Positions 24,705-33,317 of a stretch of DNA of 64,000 nucleotides are shown here, piece by piece. How positions within the stretch are numbered: position 1 is the first letter of the stretch; each line of letters starts with the position of its first letter. The stretch is from Vreelandella nigrificans (GTDB taxonomy: Bacteria; Pseudomonadota; Gammaproteobacteria; Pseudomonadales; Halomonadaceae): positions 186,001-250,000 of the forward strand of contig NZ_NWUX01000004.1 of the NCBI RefSeq assembly GCF_002374315.1, read 5' to 3'. A model generated the notes under the pieces. That model did no database searches. It saw only the letters and a program-made list of their open reading frames with translations, and was not told the origin of the DNA. Position numbers and translations under genes: made by a program.

Positions 24705-25733
24705 CTAAACCGGACAGCGTTGCTGTAAATCCATCGCCGCCTTATAGACCTCGCTGGCAGTGCCGCCAATATCTTCCAAGTAACCATCAATGGTTTGCTG
24801 TAATACAGGCCCCCATTCAGAGTCTTCGAGTGCGTTTTCGATGACGATAAACTCATGCCCTGCCTCTACGGCTTCCTGGCGTCCTTGGTGTATCAATTCA
24901 TCGTACACCTCTGCTGCGCGCAGCGACCACTCCAGCCCGCTGTGGTCATCTATCACTTGCTGCAAATCGGCTGACAGGCTGTCATAACTGCGTTGGCTCA
25001 TGGTGGCGAACAGGGATAGGTCATACAGGGGGACCTCGGTGTGGTACTGCGCCAGCTCGTTCAGCCGGAAGGTCTTCATGCCCTCCCAGTTAAAACTGAG
25101 GCCGTCGACCACACCACGCTGCATAGAGGTAAACACATCCGGTGCAGGCATACCTACCGCTTGTGCGCCGAGCCTTTCCAGCATATCACCCACCACCGGT
25201 GTGGGGCGCCGCAAGCGCAGTCCTTCGATATCAGCAGGTGCTTTAATAAGGCGCTCTTTGGTATGCAGGTACCCAGGGCCGGTGGTGAATAAAAACAGTG
25301 GTCGCGTATCGGCATACTCTTGCTCAAAGTGTCCTTGGTCATACAGCGATTGAAGAATACAGGCCCCTTGGCGAGCGCTTGATGAAACACCCGGCAGTTC
25401 AACCACTTGCGTCAGCGGAAAACGGCCTGCTGTGTAGCCCTGGGCAGAGGCGCCGATATCGGCAATACCCATTACTGCGCTTTCGTAAGTCTGGCCCGAT
25501 CTGGCTAGTGTCTGGCTGGGATAAACCTCCACCTTGAGCTGGCCGCCTGAGGCTTCTTCAACGCTTTTAGCCCAGGCTTGAAACAGCTCACGGTCTACCA
25601 TGGAGCCCCCCGGCCAAACATGCGCCACCCGAAGCGTGGTGCTGGCTTCAGCAAGGGGAGTGATGAGTGAAAACGAAACGGTGAACACACTAAACAGGCT
25701 AGCCTTGGCTAGAGTGCGGGGTATTTTTTTCAT
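24705..25733 (-). CDS. Orphan TRAP substrate-binding protein (DctP family)
   Basis: A 342-aa periplasmic protein: signal peptide at about residues 1-30 (FTVSFSLITPLAEAS), then TLRVAHVWPGGSMVDREL. It is a clear paralogue of the DctP at 28874-29905; both share GIADIGA-AQGYTAGRFPL, VELPGV, DTRPLF-FTTGPG, GLR-RRPT and SMQRGV-DGLSF. LRLRRPTPVVGDMLERLGA contains the ligand-binding Arg. No dctQ or dctM is adjacent; vanB follows 72 bp upstream on the same strand, so it may be co-transcribed with vanAB and use the DctQM at 29912-31733. The ligand may be vanillate or a related methoxylated acid (inference). Confidence 0.88.
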   Translation of the reverse strand: MKKIPRTLAKASLFSVFTVSFSLITPLAEASTTLRVAHVWPGGSMVDRELFQAWAKSVEEASGGQLKVEVYPSQTLARSGQTYESAVMGIADIGASAQGYTAGRFPLTQVVELPGVSSSARQGACILQSLYDQGHFEQEYADTRPLFLFTTGPGYLHTKERLIKAPADIEGLRLRRPTPVVGDMLERLGAQAVGMPAPDVFTSMQRGVVDGLSFNWEGMKTFRLNELAQYHTEVPLYDLSLFATMSQRSYDSLSADLQQVIDDHSGLEWSLRAAEVYDELIHQGRQEAVEAGHEFIVIENALEDSEWGPVLQQTIDGYLEDIGGTASEVYKAAMDLQQRCPV

Positions 25734-25805
25734 TGTCGTTATCCTGATTACTAGTCAACGGGGACACGTTTTTATGCTTGTTCTTGAGGCCGCTTTTGAG
25801 ACCGT

Positions 25806-26771
25806 TTAAAGATCCAATACCAGCGTTTTGCTCTTCGCTCTGGAACAGCAGGGGGTGAACTGGTCATTGAGCGCATGCTCGTCATCATCCAGGTATAAAT
25901 CCCGGTGGTCCGGCTCCCCTTCAAGCACACGGGTTAGGCAGGTACCACATACCCCTTGCTCGCAGGACACCATAATGTCGATGCCATTTTCAGCCAGGAC
26001 CTGATAAACGGTTTTGTCTGCGGGTACTGTAAAGGCGGCACCGCTACTGGCGATACGCACCTCGAAACTACCGTCGTTGTCGGTGGTTATTGCAGCACCA
26101 GTAAAGTACTCGGTGTGTAAGCGATCACTTGGCCAGCCGCACTTTTTTCCTGCCGCCAGCACGGCATCAATAAACCCTGACGGGCCGCATACATAGACTC
26201 TGGCATCTGCGTCTGGCTCTTCGAGCAGTTTTGCAAGCTCAAGCGGCGGGGACGCAGCATCGTTATCCACATAGAAGTGCGCTCTATCGGAAAAGCTCGA
26301 TGTCTTGATGCGCTCACCAAAGGCCATACGCTCGACGGAGCGGGCGCAGTAGTGCAGCTCGAAGTCTGCGTCGGTGCGTGCTAACCGCTCCGCCATACAC
26401 AGTATCGGTGTGATGCCAATGCCGCCCGCCAGCAGATAGGTGCGCTTTGCAGGCAGCAGCGGGAAGTGATTTTTGGGGGCGCTGATAAGGAGTAAGCTGC
26501 CCTCTTTAATCTCATCATGCATGGCGATGGAGCCTCCCCTGGAGGCCTCGTCGCGGAGCACGCCGATCAAATAACGATCCTGCTCCTCTGAGTGGTTGCA
26601 CAGTGAATATTGACGGATCAGCCCCTCTTTCACCTGCACATCAATATGGGCACCTGCGCTAAAGGGGGGAAGCGGCCGACCATGCGGGTCGGCAAGTTCG
26701 AAGGTGGCAATGCCAAGCGCCTCCTCATGGCGAGCTTTGACCTCGACGATCAGTGACAAAGAGGGATTCAT
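25806..26771 (-). CDS. vanB: Vanillate O-demethylase reductase component
   Basis: A 321-aa phthalate-dioxygenase-reductase type flavoprotein. The FAD/FMN domain has RQYSLCN (about residue 53), the NAD domain LLAGGIGITPILCMAERL (about 113-130) and VCGPSGFIDAV, and the C-terminal plant-type [2Fe-2S] domain has CEQGVCGTC with a later Cys in FTPCC. It passes electrons from NADH to the VanA oxygenase. It overlaps vanA by 4 bp (ATGA). The related reductases of other Rieske systems are alternatives, but the pairing with VanA and VanR supports this call. Confidence 0.9.
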   Translation of the reverse strand: MNPSLSLIVEVKARHEEALGIATFELADPHGRPLPPFSAGAHIDVQVKEGLIRQYSLCNHSEEQDRYLIGVLRDEASRGGSIAMHDEIKEGSLLLISAPKNHFPLLPAKRTYLLAGGIGITPILCMAERLARTDADFELHYCARSVERMAFGERIKTSSFSDRAHFYVDNDAASPPLELAKLLEEPDADARVYVCGPSGFIDAVLAAGKKCGWPSDRLHTEYFTGAAITTDNDGSFEVRIASSGAAFTVPADKTVYQVLAENGIDIMVSCEQGVCGTCLTRVLEGEPDHRDLYLDDDEHALNDQFTPCCSRAKSKTLVLDL

Positions 26772-27850
26772 ACCTTTGTCTCCTCAGTTTGCGCTGCTTT
26801 CTCTTCTGCCAAGATTCGGTCAATAATCCGGCGTGCTTGTACACCTCCGCCATCAATATTGAGCTTGAGTAATTGCCTTTCCGGATAGAGCAGCAGGTTG
26901 CGCTGTTGGGCTTCGAGCATATCCAGGTCTTCGGCAAATATCTTGCCCTGTCCCTCGCGGATCTTATCGGTAAGCTCATGGTCTTCAGGTTTGAAGTTGC
27001 GGGCCATGCCCCAGAAGTACCAAATAGAGGTGTCGGTCTCGGGGGTGATAAAGTCGACCACAATACTGGAGGCTCTTACATTCGCTGGCGCCTTATCTGC
27101 GCCATGCCCCGCGTGAGCCACACCGACTTCGATGAGCACGTGGCTGGGAGGTGTAAAACGACAAACTTGCCAGCGGTCGACGGGCACATCGTCAGCAAGC
27201 CCATTGCCCCGCAGGGCAGCCTGCCAGAAGGGCGGTGCGGGTATATTCTCCATCTGACGGCTGGTGATAACTTCGCTACCGTTAACCGTTGTTTCTGGCG
27301 CTGCTTCTTCTATTTCCGGTTGTCCAATGCTGGAGGCGTGTACGTAGGTCTCATGGGTGAGGTCCATGAGGTTATCGATCATCAGGCGATATTCACACTG
27401 AATGTGATATAGGCCGCCACCGTATGCCCAGTCGGGGTTGTTGGCCCAGTGCAACTCAGGAATCAATGCAGGGTCTGCCTTGTCCGGGTCGCCAGGCCAA
27501 AGCCAAATAAAACCGTGGCGTTCTTCAACGGGGTAGGCACGAATGCTGGGGAACCCGCGGACACGTTGGCCAGGCATGCTGTCGCATTTGCCGCTGCAGT
27601 TCATTTCCAGGCCGTGATAGCCGCACACCAGTTTTCCATTACGCACAAAGCCTAGGGAGAGCGGTGCGCCACGGTGGGGGCAGAAATCCTCGACAGCGGC
27701 TGCTCGGCCCTCTTCTCCGCGGAAGAACACTAGAGGCTTATTGCAAATAGTGCGCCCTAGCGGCTTGTCGGTCAGCTCTTCGGGAGTGCAAGCAACGTAC
27801 CATGTATTGACTGGGAATGTGTTTGAGGGAGGGAGGGTTTGTTGGGTCAC
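26768..27850 (-). CDS. vanA: Vanillate O-demethylase oxygenase component (Rieske)
   Basis: A 360-aa oxygenase that demethylates vanillate to protocatechuate and formaldehyde. The Rieske cluster ligands are CPHRGAP (about residue 50) and CGYHG (about 69), and the mononuclear iron site lies in DNLMDLTHETYVH (about 160). NTWYVACTPEEL near the N-terminus is typical of VanA. I chose the GTG at 27848-27850 because AAGGA lies 7 bases upstream and the next in-frame start runs into the divergent regulator. Its promoter region holds two VanR-type boxes (27897-27908 and 27949-27960). Confidence 0.92.
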   Translation of the reverse strand: MTQQTLPPSNTFPVNTWYVACTPEELTDKPLGRTICNKPLVFFRGEEGRAAAVEDFCPHRGAPLSLGFVRNGKLVCGYHGLEMNCSGKCDSMPGQRVRGFPSIRAYPVEERHGFIWLWPGDPDKADPALIPELHWANNPDWAYGGGLYHIQCEYRLMIDNLMDLTHETYVHASSIGQPEIEEAAPETTVNGSEVITSRQMENIPAPPFWQAALRGNGLADDVPVDRWQVCRFTPPSHVLIEVGVAHAGHGADKAPANVRASSIVVDFITPETDTSIWYFWGMARNFKPEDHELTDKIREGQGKIFAEDLDMLEAQQRNLLLYPERQLLKLNIDGGGVQARRIIDRILAEEKAAQTEETKV

Positions 27851-27896
27851 GGTTAATTCCTTTTTGGTATTGTTTATTAGTAGCGTAACTGTTGTT

Positions 27897-27908
27897 ATTG
27901 GATCCAAA
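27897..27908. promoter_or_regulatory. VanR-type operator 1
   Basis: ATTGGATCCAAA is one base away from the ATTGGATCCAAT operator described for VanR of Caulobacter. It lies 47 bp upstream of the vanA start. Confidence 0.75.
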
Positions 27909-27948
27909 GTAAAGACTATTAGGGTTTTTGTAGTCAATATAGACTTTT

Positions 27949-27960
27949 GTTGGATCCAGA
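27949..27960. promoter_or_regulatory. VanR-type operator 2
   Basis: GTTGGATCCAGA shares the TTGGATCCA core. Its centre is 52 bp from the centre of operator 1, close to five helical turns, and 46 bp from the vanR start. Confidence 0.7.
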
Positions 27961-28000
27961 CTTTGAAGAGAATGATCTTGTTGATATGAGAGAAAAATAA

Positions 28001-28681
28001 ATGAATGACAACGATAAAAGCCTGTTGAGCAGGCTGCGTAAATTGATCAGAGAAGGCCACTATTCACCGGGAGAGCGGCTGGGAGAGGAGGCTGTCGCTG
28101 AGCGGTTTGAGGTCTCAAGAACGCCGGTTAGGCTGGCATTCCGGACACTGGAGCAAGAGGGGTTACTGCAGAGAGCGGGTAAGCGGGGCTTTATGGTGCG
28201 CGAATTTACTGAATCGGATGTGCATTGTGCGGTCGAGGTAAGAAGCGTTCTGGAGGGGTTAGCTGCTCGCTTATTGGCAGAACAGGGCATGCCAGCTAGC
28301 GTTGGTGAGGAATTGAAGCATTGGATCCAAACAGGGCGGGACTTACTTGAAAAAGGCTATCTCCTAGAGACAGACATTAATCATTGGAGTGAAATAAATA
28401 GCCATTTTCACGGCACTATTATTCATGCCATTGGCAGCGGTGTGGTGGCGGATGCGATCGCCCGTAATAACCATCTCCCTTTCGCAGCGGCAGACTCGAT
28501 CATCATCGATGGTGACAACTTAACGCGAGAGTTCAAAAAGTTGCAGCTCGCCCAATTTCATCATGAGCTTATATTCCAAGCGGTTAGTCGCGGTGAGGGC
28601 GCTCGGGCAGAGATGCTGATGCGCGAGCATGCGCTTATCGGCTTGCGCTACCCAGAGCTATTAGGCTCGGGCTATAGCTAA
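28001..28681 (+). CDS. vanR: GntR/FCD-family regulator, VanR-like
   Basis: A 226-aa regulator with an N-terminal GntR winged helix (GERLGEEAVAERFEVSRTPVRLAFRTLEQEGLL, about residues 24-57, seen in blocks) and a C-terminal FCD ligand domain (EVRSVLEGLAARLLAEQ; NSHFHGTIIHAIGSG with metal-binding His/Asp positions). VanR proteins repress vanAB and are released by vanillate. It is divergent from vanA with two operators between. A third copy of the 12-bp operator sequence occurs inside its own coding region (28320-28331). Confidence 0.88.
   Translation: MNDNDKSLLSRLRKLIREGHYSPGERLGEEAVAERFEVSRTPVRLAFRTLEQEGLLQRAGKRGFMVREFTESDVHCAVEVRSVLEGLAARLLAEQGMPASVGEELKHWIQTGRDLLEKGYLLETDINHWSEINSHFHGTIIHAIGSGVVADAIARNNHLPFAAADSIIIDGDNLTREFKKLQLAQFHHELIFQAVSRGEGARAEMLMREHALIGLRYPELLGSGYS
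28320..28331. promoter_or_regulatory. VanR-type operator sequence inside vanR
   Basis: ATTGGATCCAAA, identical to operator 1, encodes part of HWIQ in vanR. It may act as a downstream auxiliary site for looping or roadblock, or be chance. Identical over 12 bp and absent elsewhere as far as I could see by eye. Confidence 0.35.
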
Positions 28682-28827
28682 TAAATACAGCCCACTGATG
28701 GCCGATGTGAACGGCACTTCTAAGCGGCCATTGGAGACGGTTTGGTCAACGTGCTAGCCGTATAGACCAATGTCGATTAGCTGAATGGCGAATTGTGGAT
28801 TATCGTTGGTGATAAAGGCGAACTAAT

Positions 28828-28842
28828 GTTCGCTATGCGAAC
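28828..28842. promoter_or_regulatory. IclR/PcaR-type operator upstream of the second TRAP operon
   Basis: GTTCGCTATGCGAAC has perfect GTTCGC/GCGAAC arms, the same as the box at 5860-5874. It lies 31 bp before the dctP ATG. This ties a TRAP importer next to the van genes to the IclR regulon and not to VanR. Confidence 0.72.
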
Positions 28843-28873
28843 ATATAATAATCAACGATTCCTTGAGGCTTCC

Positions 28874-29905
28874 ATGAAAACGATATTATCCCGGTGCGCG
28901 TTAGCAGCAACGATTGCCAGTTTTGCTGTTAGCACTGCGCAGGCAGCGACCTCTCTTCGCATGGCGCATTTCTGGCCAGGAGCTTCCGGCATCAATCAAG
29001 ATGTCTTGCAAGCCTGGGCGGATACCATTGCCGAAGAGTCCAATGGTGATCTGGTCATTCAGATGTTTCCTTCCGGTACCCTAGCCAAGCCGGACTCTAT
29101 TTATGAAGCGGCCGCCAACGGCATTGCTGATATCGGTGCTACCGCCCAGGGCTATACTGCTGGGCGTTTCCCGCTATCACAAATTGTTGAGTTACCGGGA
29201 GTTGCATCAACCGCCACGCAAGGGGCATGCGTACTGCAAACCCTCTACGATGATGGTCATTTAGCTAGCGAATACGAAGATACCCGTCCGCTATTTATGT
29301 TTACCACCGGCCCTGGTGGAATCCACACCATCGATACGGACGTGCAAACGCCTGCCGACCTGCAAGGGCTGCGCATTCGCCGTCCCACCGCTGTGGCGGG
29401 TGAAATGCTCGAGAATATGGGCGCAAGCCCAGTGGGCATGCCAGCACCGGATATCTATACCTCCATGCAGCGCGGTGTTATTGACGGTCTTAGCTTCCCG
29501 TGGGAAGGCCTGAAAGGGTTCCGCGTCAATGAGCTGGTGAGTTATCACACCGAAGTGCCGTTCTACACACTGATCTTCGTCGCTACCATGAACCAGCGTG
29601 CCTACGACCGTCTGTCGCCCGAGCAGCAGGCGGTCATTGATAACAACTCCGGTATGAAATGGGCGGAAAAGGCCGGTGGAGTTTTTGATCAACTGGACGT
29701 AGAAGGCAAGAAAGAAGCGGTTGATGCAGGCCATACCATCCGTGAAATTGAGAACCCCCTTGAGCACCCAGACTGGCAGGAGCCGCTACAAACCGGTATC
29801 GAAAACTACTTAACACAGTTGGAAGCGCGCGGTTTGAGCCAAGCCCGTGAGGTTTATGAGGCGGCGCTAGCGGCTAGCGAGTCTTGTGCTGCCGAGCAGG
29901 GGTAA
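28874..29905 (+). CDS. dctP: TRAP transporter substrate-binding protein (DctP family)
   Basis: A 343-aa periplasmic protein. The signal peptide is residues 1-26 (ALAATIASFAVSTAQAA) and the mature N-terminus TSLRMAHFWPGAS. LRIRRPTAVAGEMLENMGA holds the ligand-binding Arg and SMQRGVIDGLSFPWEG follows. It is paralogous to the orphan protein at 24705-25733. I chose the ATG at 28874 (TTGAGG upstream) because an earlier in-frame ATG at 28793 would place the operator box inside the gene. The operon continues dctQ-dctM-aldehyde dehydrogenase, so an aromatic aldehyde or acid such as vanillate or 4-hydroxybenzoate is the likely cargo (inference). Confidence 0.92.
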   Translation: MKTILSRCALAATIASFAVSTAQAATSLRMAHFWPGASGINQDVLQAWADTIAEESNGDLVIQMFPSGTLAKPDSIYEAAANGIADIGATAQGYTAGRFPLSQIVELPGVASTATQGACVLQTLYDDGHLASEYEDTRPLFMFTTGPGGIHTIDTDVQTPADLQGLRIRRPTAVAGEMLENMGASPVGMPAPDIYTSMQRGVIDGLSFPWEGLKGFRVNELVSYHTEVPFYTLIFVATMNQRAYDRLSPEQQAVIDNNSGMKWAEKAGGVFDQLDVEGKKEAVDAGHTIREIENPLEHPDWQEPLQTGIENYLTQLEARGLSQAREVYEAALAASESCAAEQG

Positions 29906-29911
29906 GGTGCT

Positions 29912-30454
29912 ATGCAGACGTCTTATCCTCAACACATTCTCTATAGGGCTAGCCATTGGCTGGCTCTCATTTGTCGTTTTGTCGCCGGCATTGCGCTGGT
30001 TGGCTTGCTGGTAGTCACGATGGCTGATGTCAGTACCCGGTATCTTTCCCGCGTAACGGAGGGCGCTATTGCATTCCGGGTATCAGGAAGCGTGGAGCTA
30101 GTCAGCTATTTGATGCTATTCGCACTGTTAGCAGCCATGGCGGCCAATGTTGAAAAAAGCCAAGTGGTGGTAGAGGCGTTTTCCCATGGCTTGCCGCAAA
30201 CCATTAAGAATCGCTTACAGGGCGTTTATTTCCTTGGCTTTATGGTGTTGGGGCTTATTTTGTTTATCGGCTTATTGGACTCAGCGGCAGCGGCGGCTCG
30301 CCATGGCACGACCACCCAAGACCTGCGACTCCCCATGGGCCCTATTTACCAGCTCGCGGCGGTCCTCAGCTTGTTGCTAGGGCTACGTAGTTTTATCCAT
30401 GGGGTGTTAGGCATTGTTTATGCCCGTGGTGAGGAGGCATCTCATGGGGAGTGA
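29912..30454 (+). CDS. dctQ: TRAP transporter small permease (DctQ)
   Basis: A 180-aa protein with four predicted helices (about residues 14-40, 60-80, 100-120, 142-165). VTMADVSTRYLSR and VELVSYLMLFALLAAMA are the DctQ landmarks (the VxxxxxRY and SxEL-like positions). It begins 7 bp after dctP and overlaps dctM by 11 bp. Confidence 0.9.
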   Translation: MQTSYPQHILYRASHWLALICRFVAGIALVGLLVVTMADVSTRYLSRVTEGAIAFRVSGSVELVSYLMLFALLAAMAANVEKSQVVVEAFSHGLPQTIKNRLQGVYFLGFMVLGLILFIGLLDSAAAAARHGTTTQDLRLPMGPIYQLAAVLSLLLGLRSFIHGVLGIVYARGEEASHGE

Positions 30455-31733
30455 AACGATAGGTGCCATTGGACTAGGGTGCCTGCTGGTACTGATGATT
30501 CTACGTGTTCCCGTTGCCTTAACCATGCTGGTCGTGGGCGTAGTCGGGTTTGCCTACATTATTAGTTGGGATGCGGCCATTGCACAGCTAAAAACCGTGC
30601 CGGTGGAAGTGCTCTCCAACTACAGTTTCAGTGCGGTGCCGATGTTTATCTTAATGGGCGTTTTGGCTGCCCATTCAGGCATGGCCGGTAAACTATTTGA
30701 TTCAACCCGGGTTATTTGCGGCGGCTGGAAGGGCGGTCTGGCGATTGCGGCGGTGGGCTCTTGCGGCATTTTCTCTGCGATTTCAGGCTCCTCGTTAGCC
30801 ACGGCAAGCACCATGACTCGAGTAGCGCTGCCAGAAATGGAGCGCTATGGCTATAACCGTGGTTTAGCCACCGGCGCACTTGCCGCAGGCGGCACGCTGG
30901 GGATTATGATTCCTCCCAGTATCGCGCTGCTTATCTATGCCATTCTGACCGAGCAGTCGGTGGGCGATATGTTTATGGCGGGGTTGATTCCCGGCCTGCT
31001 AGGCTTGGTCATGTACGCATTGACAGTCACTGTTGTCATGCGGTTACGCCCCTCCTTAGCAGTAGCCGGTGAGCCGACAGCATGGAAAGAGAAGCTTGTA
31101 TCTCTAACCGGCCTGGTGCCCTTCTTCGGCGTTTTCCTGGTGATGATTCTGGGCATCTACTTTGGTGCCTTTACGCCCACTGAAGGGGCTAGCGTAGGCG
31201 CGTTCGCCACCTTGATTTATGCCTTAGTGAAAGGCATGCGCGGCGCCCAGTTTTGGCGCAGTGTGCAGGAGACCTTAGCACTCTCGGCCGTTGTGTTTTT
31301 TATGCTGGTAGGGGCTGAAACGCTGGGTTACTTCATTTCTGTATCACGTATCTCCTTCTCCATTACTGATGTGCTCTATGGCATGGATCTCACGCCGATG
31401 GTAGTCGTGCTGTGTATTCTGCTGCTCTATTTTGTCCTCGGCATGTTTATGGATTCCATCGCCATGTTGGTGATCACCGTGCCAGTGGTGTACCCGATTA
31501 TTCTGGCGATGGGCATTGACCCGGTTTGGTTCGGCATTATTACCGTGCTGACCGTAGAGCTGGGGCTGATGACTCCGCCGGTAGGGATGAACGTGTTTGT
31601 GATTAAAGCGATGGCGCCACATGTGGGCTTAGGCGAGATTTTTAGAGGGGTAGCTCCCTTCGTGGTTGCTGACTTAATACGCTTGGCACTGCTGATTGCT
31701 TTCCCCATTTTAAGCACGCTGTTTCTGCTCTAG
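30444..31733 (+). CDS. dctM: TRAP transporter large permease (DctM)
   Basis: A 429-aa permease with about 12 helices. SAVPMFILMGVLAAHSGMA (about residue 58-76), SAISGSSLATASTMTRVALP (about 110-130) and GIMIPPSIALLIYAILTEQS (about 152-170) are DctM motifs, and ELGLMTPPVGMNVFV near 370 is the second PP motif. I chose the ATG at 30444 (GAGGAGG upstream), which overlaps dctQ; an earlier frame start at 30414 lacks a ribosome site. It may also serve the orphan binding protein at 24705-25733. Confidence 0.93.
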   Translation: MGSETIGAIGLGCLLVLMILRVPVALTMLVVGVVGFAYIISWDAAIAQLKTVPVEVLSNYSFSAVPMFILMGVLAAHSGMAGKLFDSTRVICGGWKGGLAIAAVGSCGIFSAISGSSLATASTMTRVALPEMERYGYNRGLATGALAAGGTLGIMIPPSIALLIYAILTEQSVGDMFMAGLIPGLLGLVMYALTVTVVMRLRPSLAVAGEPTAWKEKLVSLTGLVPFFGVFLVMILGIYFGAFTPTEGASVGAFATLIYALVKGMRGAQFWRSVQETLALSAVVFFMLVGAETLGYFISVSRISFSITDVLYGMDLTPMVVVLCILLLYFVLGMFMDSIAMLVITVPVVYPIILAMGIDPVWFGIITVLTVELGLMTPPVGMNVFVIKAMAPHVGLGEIFRGVAPFVVADLIRLALLIAFPILSTLFLL

Positions 31734-31758
31734 GCAGCTTTATTAAGGAGTTAACGCC

Positions 31759-33210
31759 ATGTTTACCACTCAATTGTTGTCGGCAGGCCAAGCCATCGCT
31801 GCCGAGAAATCCGCCACGTTTACCCGAGCGAATCCGCTCAGCGGTGACACCGTGACGACCGCTGCGGCGGCAAGTGCGGGCGACGCTAACGCGGCCGCCG
31901 ATGCCGCAGGGCGAGCGTTTGCAGCATGGTCACAAACAGGCCCAGGCGCGCGCCGTGCTAAGCTCTTGAAAGCCGCCGAGTTAATGGAATCTCGACAGGG
32001 CGATTTCATTGACCGAATGGTCTCTGAGACCGGCGCCACGCCCGGCTGGGCGGGGTTTAACGTCAAGGTAGCCGCGGACGTGCTGCGTGAGGCAGCGGCG
32101 TTAACCACGCAAATTCACGGCGATGTTATTCCCTCTAACGTACCCGACAGTATGGCCATGGGCGTGCGCGTACCCTGTGGGGTTGTAGTGGGAATTGCGC
32201 CCTGGAATGCGCCGATTATTCTGGGTACGCGGGCTATTGCCACCCCGTTGGCGTGCGGCAATAGTGTGATCCTGAAAGCCTCTGAACAGTGCCCGGCTAC
32301 CCACCACTTAATCGGTGAAGTGTTACAGGAAGCGGGGTTGGGTGATGGCATCGTCAATGTGATTACTAACGCACCGGACGATGCCGCTGACGTGGTTAGC
32401 GCGTTAGTCGCACACCCCGCCGTGCGTCGGATCAATTTCACCGGCTCTACCGGGGTTGGCAAAATCATTGCTGAGCAAGCGGCCAAGCATTTAAAGCCCG
32501 TGCTGCTTGAGCTGGGTGGCAAAGCACCGTTTTTGGTATTGGATGATGCGGATATAGACGCTGCCGTGGACGCGGCGATTTTTGGCGCGTTCTTTAACCA
32601 AGGCCAGATCTGCATGTCCACCGAACGGCTGATTGTCGATCACCAAGTGGCAGAGGCGTTTGTCGAAAAGCTCGCCCGCCGTGCGCAGGCGCTAACAGCA
32701 GGCGACCCGCGGGATGAAGGCAATACCCTAGGCACGTTGATCAACAGCGAAGCGGGTGAGAAGCTCAACGGTTTAATTGACGATGCGCTGGCTAAAGGCG
32801 CGCGGCTAGCGGCGGGGGGTAAAGCCGAAGGTGTGGTGATGCAGGCCACGGTGGTTGATGGCGTAACCAGCGACATGCGGCTGTATAGCGAAGAGTCGTT
32901 TGGCCCGGTCGTCGCAGTGATCCGTGTTGATGGTGAAGACGAAGCAGTGCGCATCGCCAACGATAGCGAGTACGGACTTTCCTCCGCGGTGTTTAGCCGT
33001 GATAGCGCCCGAGCTATGAAAGTAGCCGGGCGCTTACAAACCGGCATTTGCCATATCAATGCCCCGACGGTCCACGATGAGCCGCAAATGCCCTTCGGCG
33101 GCGTCAAATCCAGCGGCCACGGGCGCTTTGGTGGGAAAGCCGGTATCGAAGAGTTTACCGAACTGCGCTGGATTACCATGCAGCTCGGGCCGCGTCACTA
33201 TCCTATTTAA
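31759..33210 (+). CDS. vdh: Aldehyde dehydrogenase, vanillin/salicylaldehyde type
   Basis: A 483-aa NAD(P)-dependent aldehyde dehydrogenase. GIAPWNAPIILGTRAIATPLACGNSVILK, seen in blocks, forms the cofactor cleft (residues about 137-165), LELGGKAP (about 253) holds the general-base Glu, and NQGQICMST (about 287) holds the nucleophilic Cys. The wording is closest to vanillin dehydrogenases and NahF-type salicylaldehyde dehydrogenases. It follows dctM by 25 bp with AAGGAG before the ATG. Near vanAB, vanillin-to-vanillate is the likely reaction; benzaldehyde-type substrates are possible. Confidence 0.85.
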   Translation: MFTTQLLSAGQAIAAEKSATFTRANPLSGDTVTTAAAASAGDANAAADAAGRAFAAWSQTGPGARRAKLLKAAELMESRQGDFIDRMVSETGATPGWAGFNVKVAADVLREAAALTTQIHGDVIPSNVPDSMAMGVRVPCGVVVGIAPWNAPIILGTRAIATPLACGNSVILKASEQCPATHHLIGEVLQEAGLGDGIVNVITNAPDDAADVVSALVAHPAVRRINFTGSTGVGKIIAEQAAKHLKPVLLELGGKAPFLVLDDADIDAAVDAAIFGAFFNQGQICMSTERLIVDHQVAEAFVEKLARRAQALTAGDPRDEGNTLGTLINSEAGEKLNGLIDDALAKGARLAAGGKAEGVVMQATVVDGVTSDMRLYSEESFGPVVAVIRVDGEDEAVRIANDSEYGLSSAVFSRDSARAMKVAGRLQTGICHINAPTVHDEPQMPFGGVKSSGHGRFGGKAGIEEFTELRWITMQLGPRHYPI

Positions 33211-33217
33211 GGACAGT

Positions 33218-33275
33218 CTATTTAACTTAACCTATCTAACTTAACCCATCTAAACTTAAACTGGCTAAGCTTAAA
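33218..33275. repeat. Four degenerate 14-15 bp tandem repeats
   Basis: The units CTATTTAACTTAAC, CTATCTAACTTAAC, CCATCTAAACTTAAA and CTGGCTAAGCTTAAA follow one another directly after the aldehyde dehydrogenase stop. They are AT-rich and non-coding. They may be a regulatory or structural element, or slippage debris. Confidence 0.6.
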
Positions 33276-33317
33276 AGTCTGTCTAGCATAGCTGCTTTTT
33301 TAGCTTGGGCAATATGG

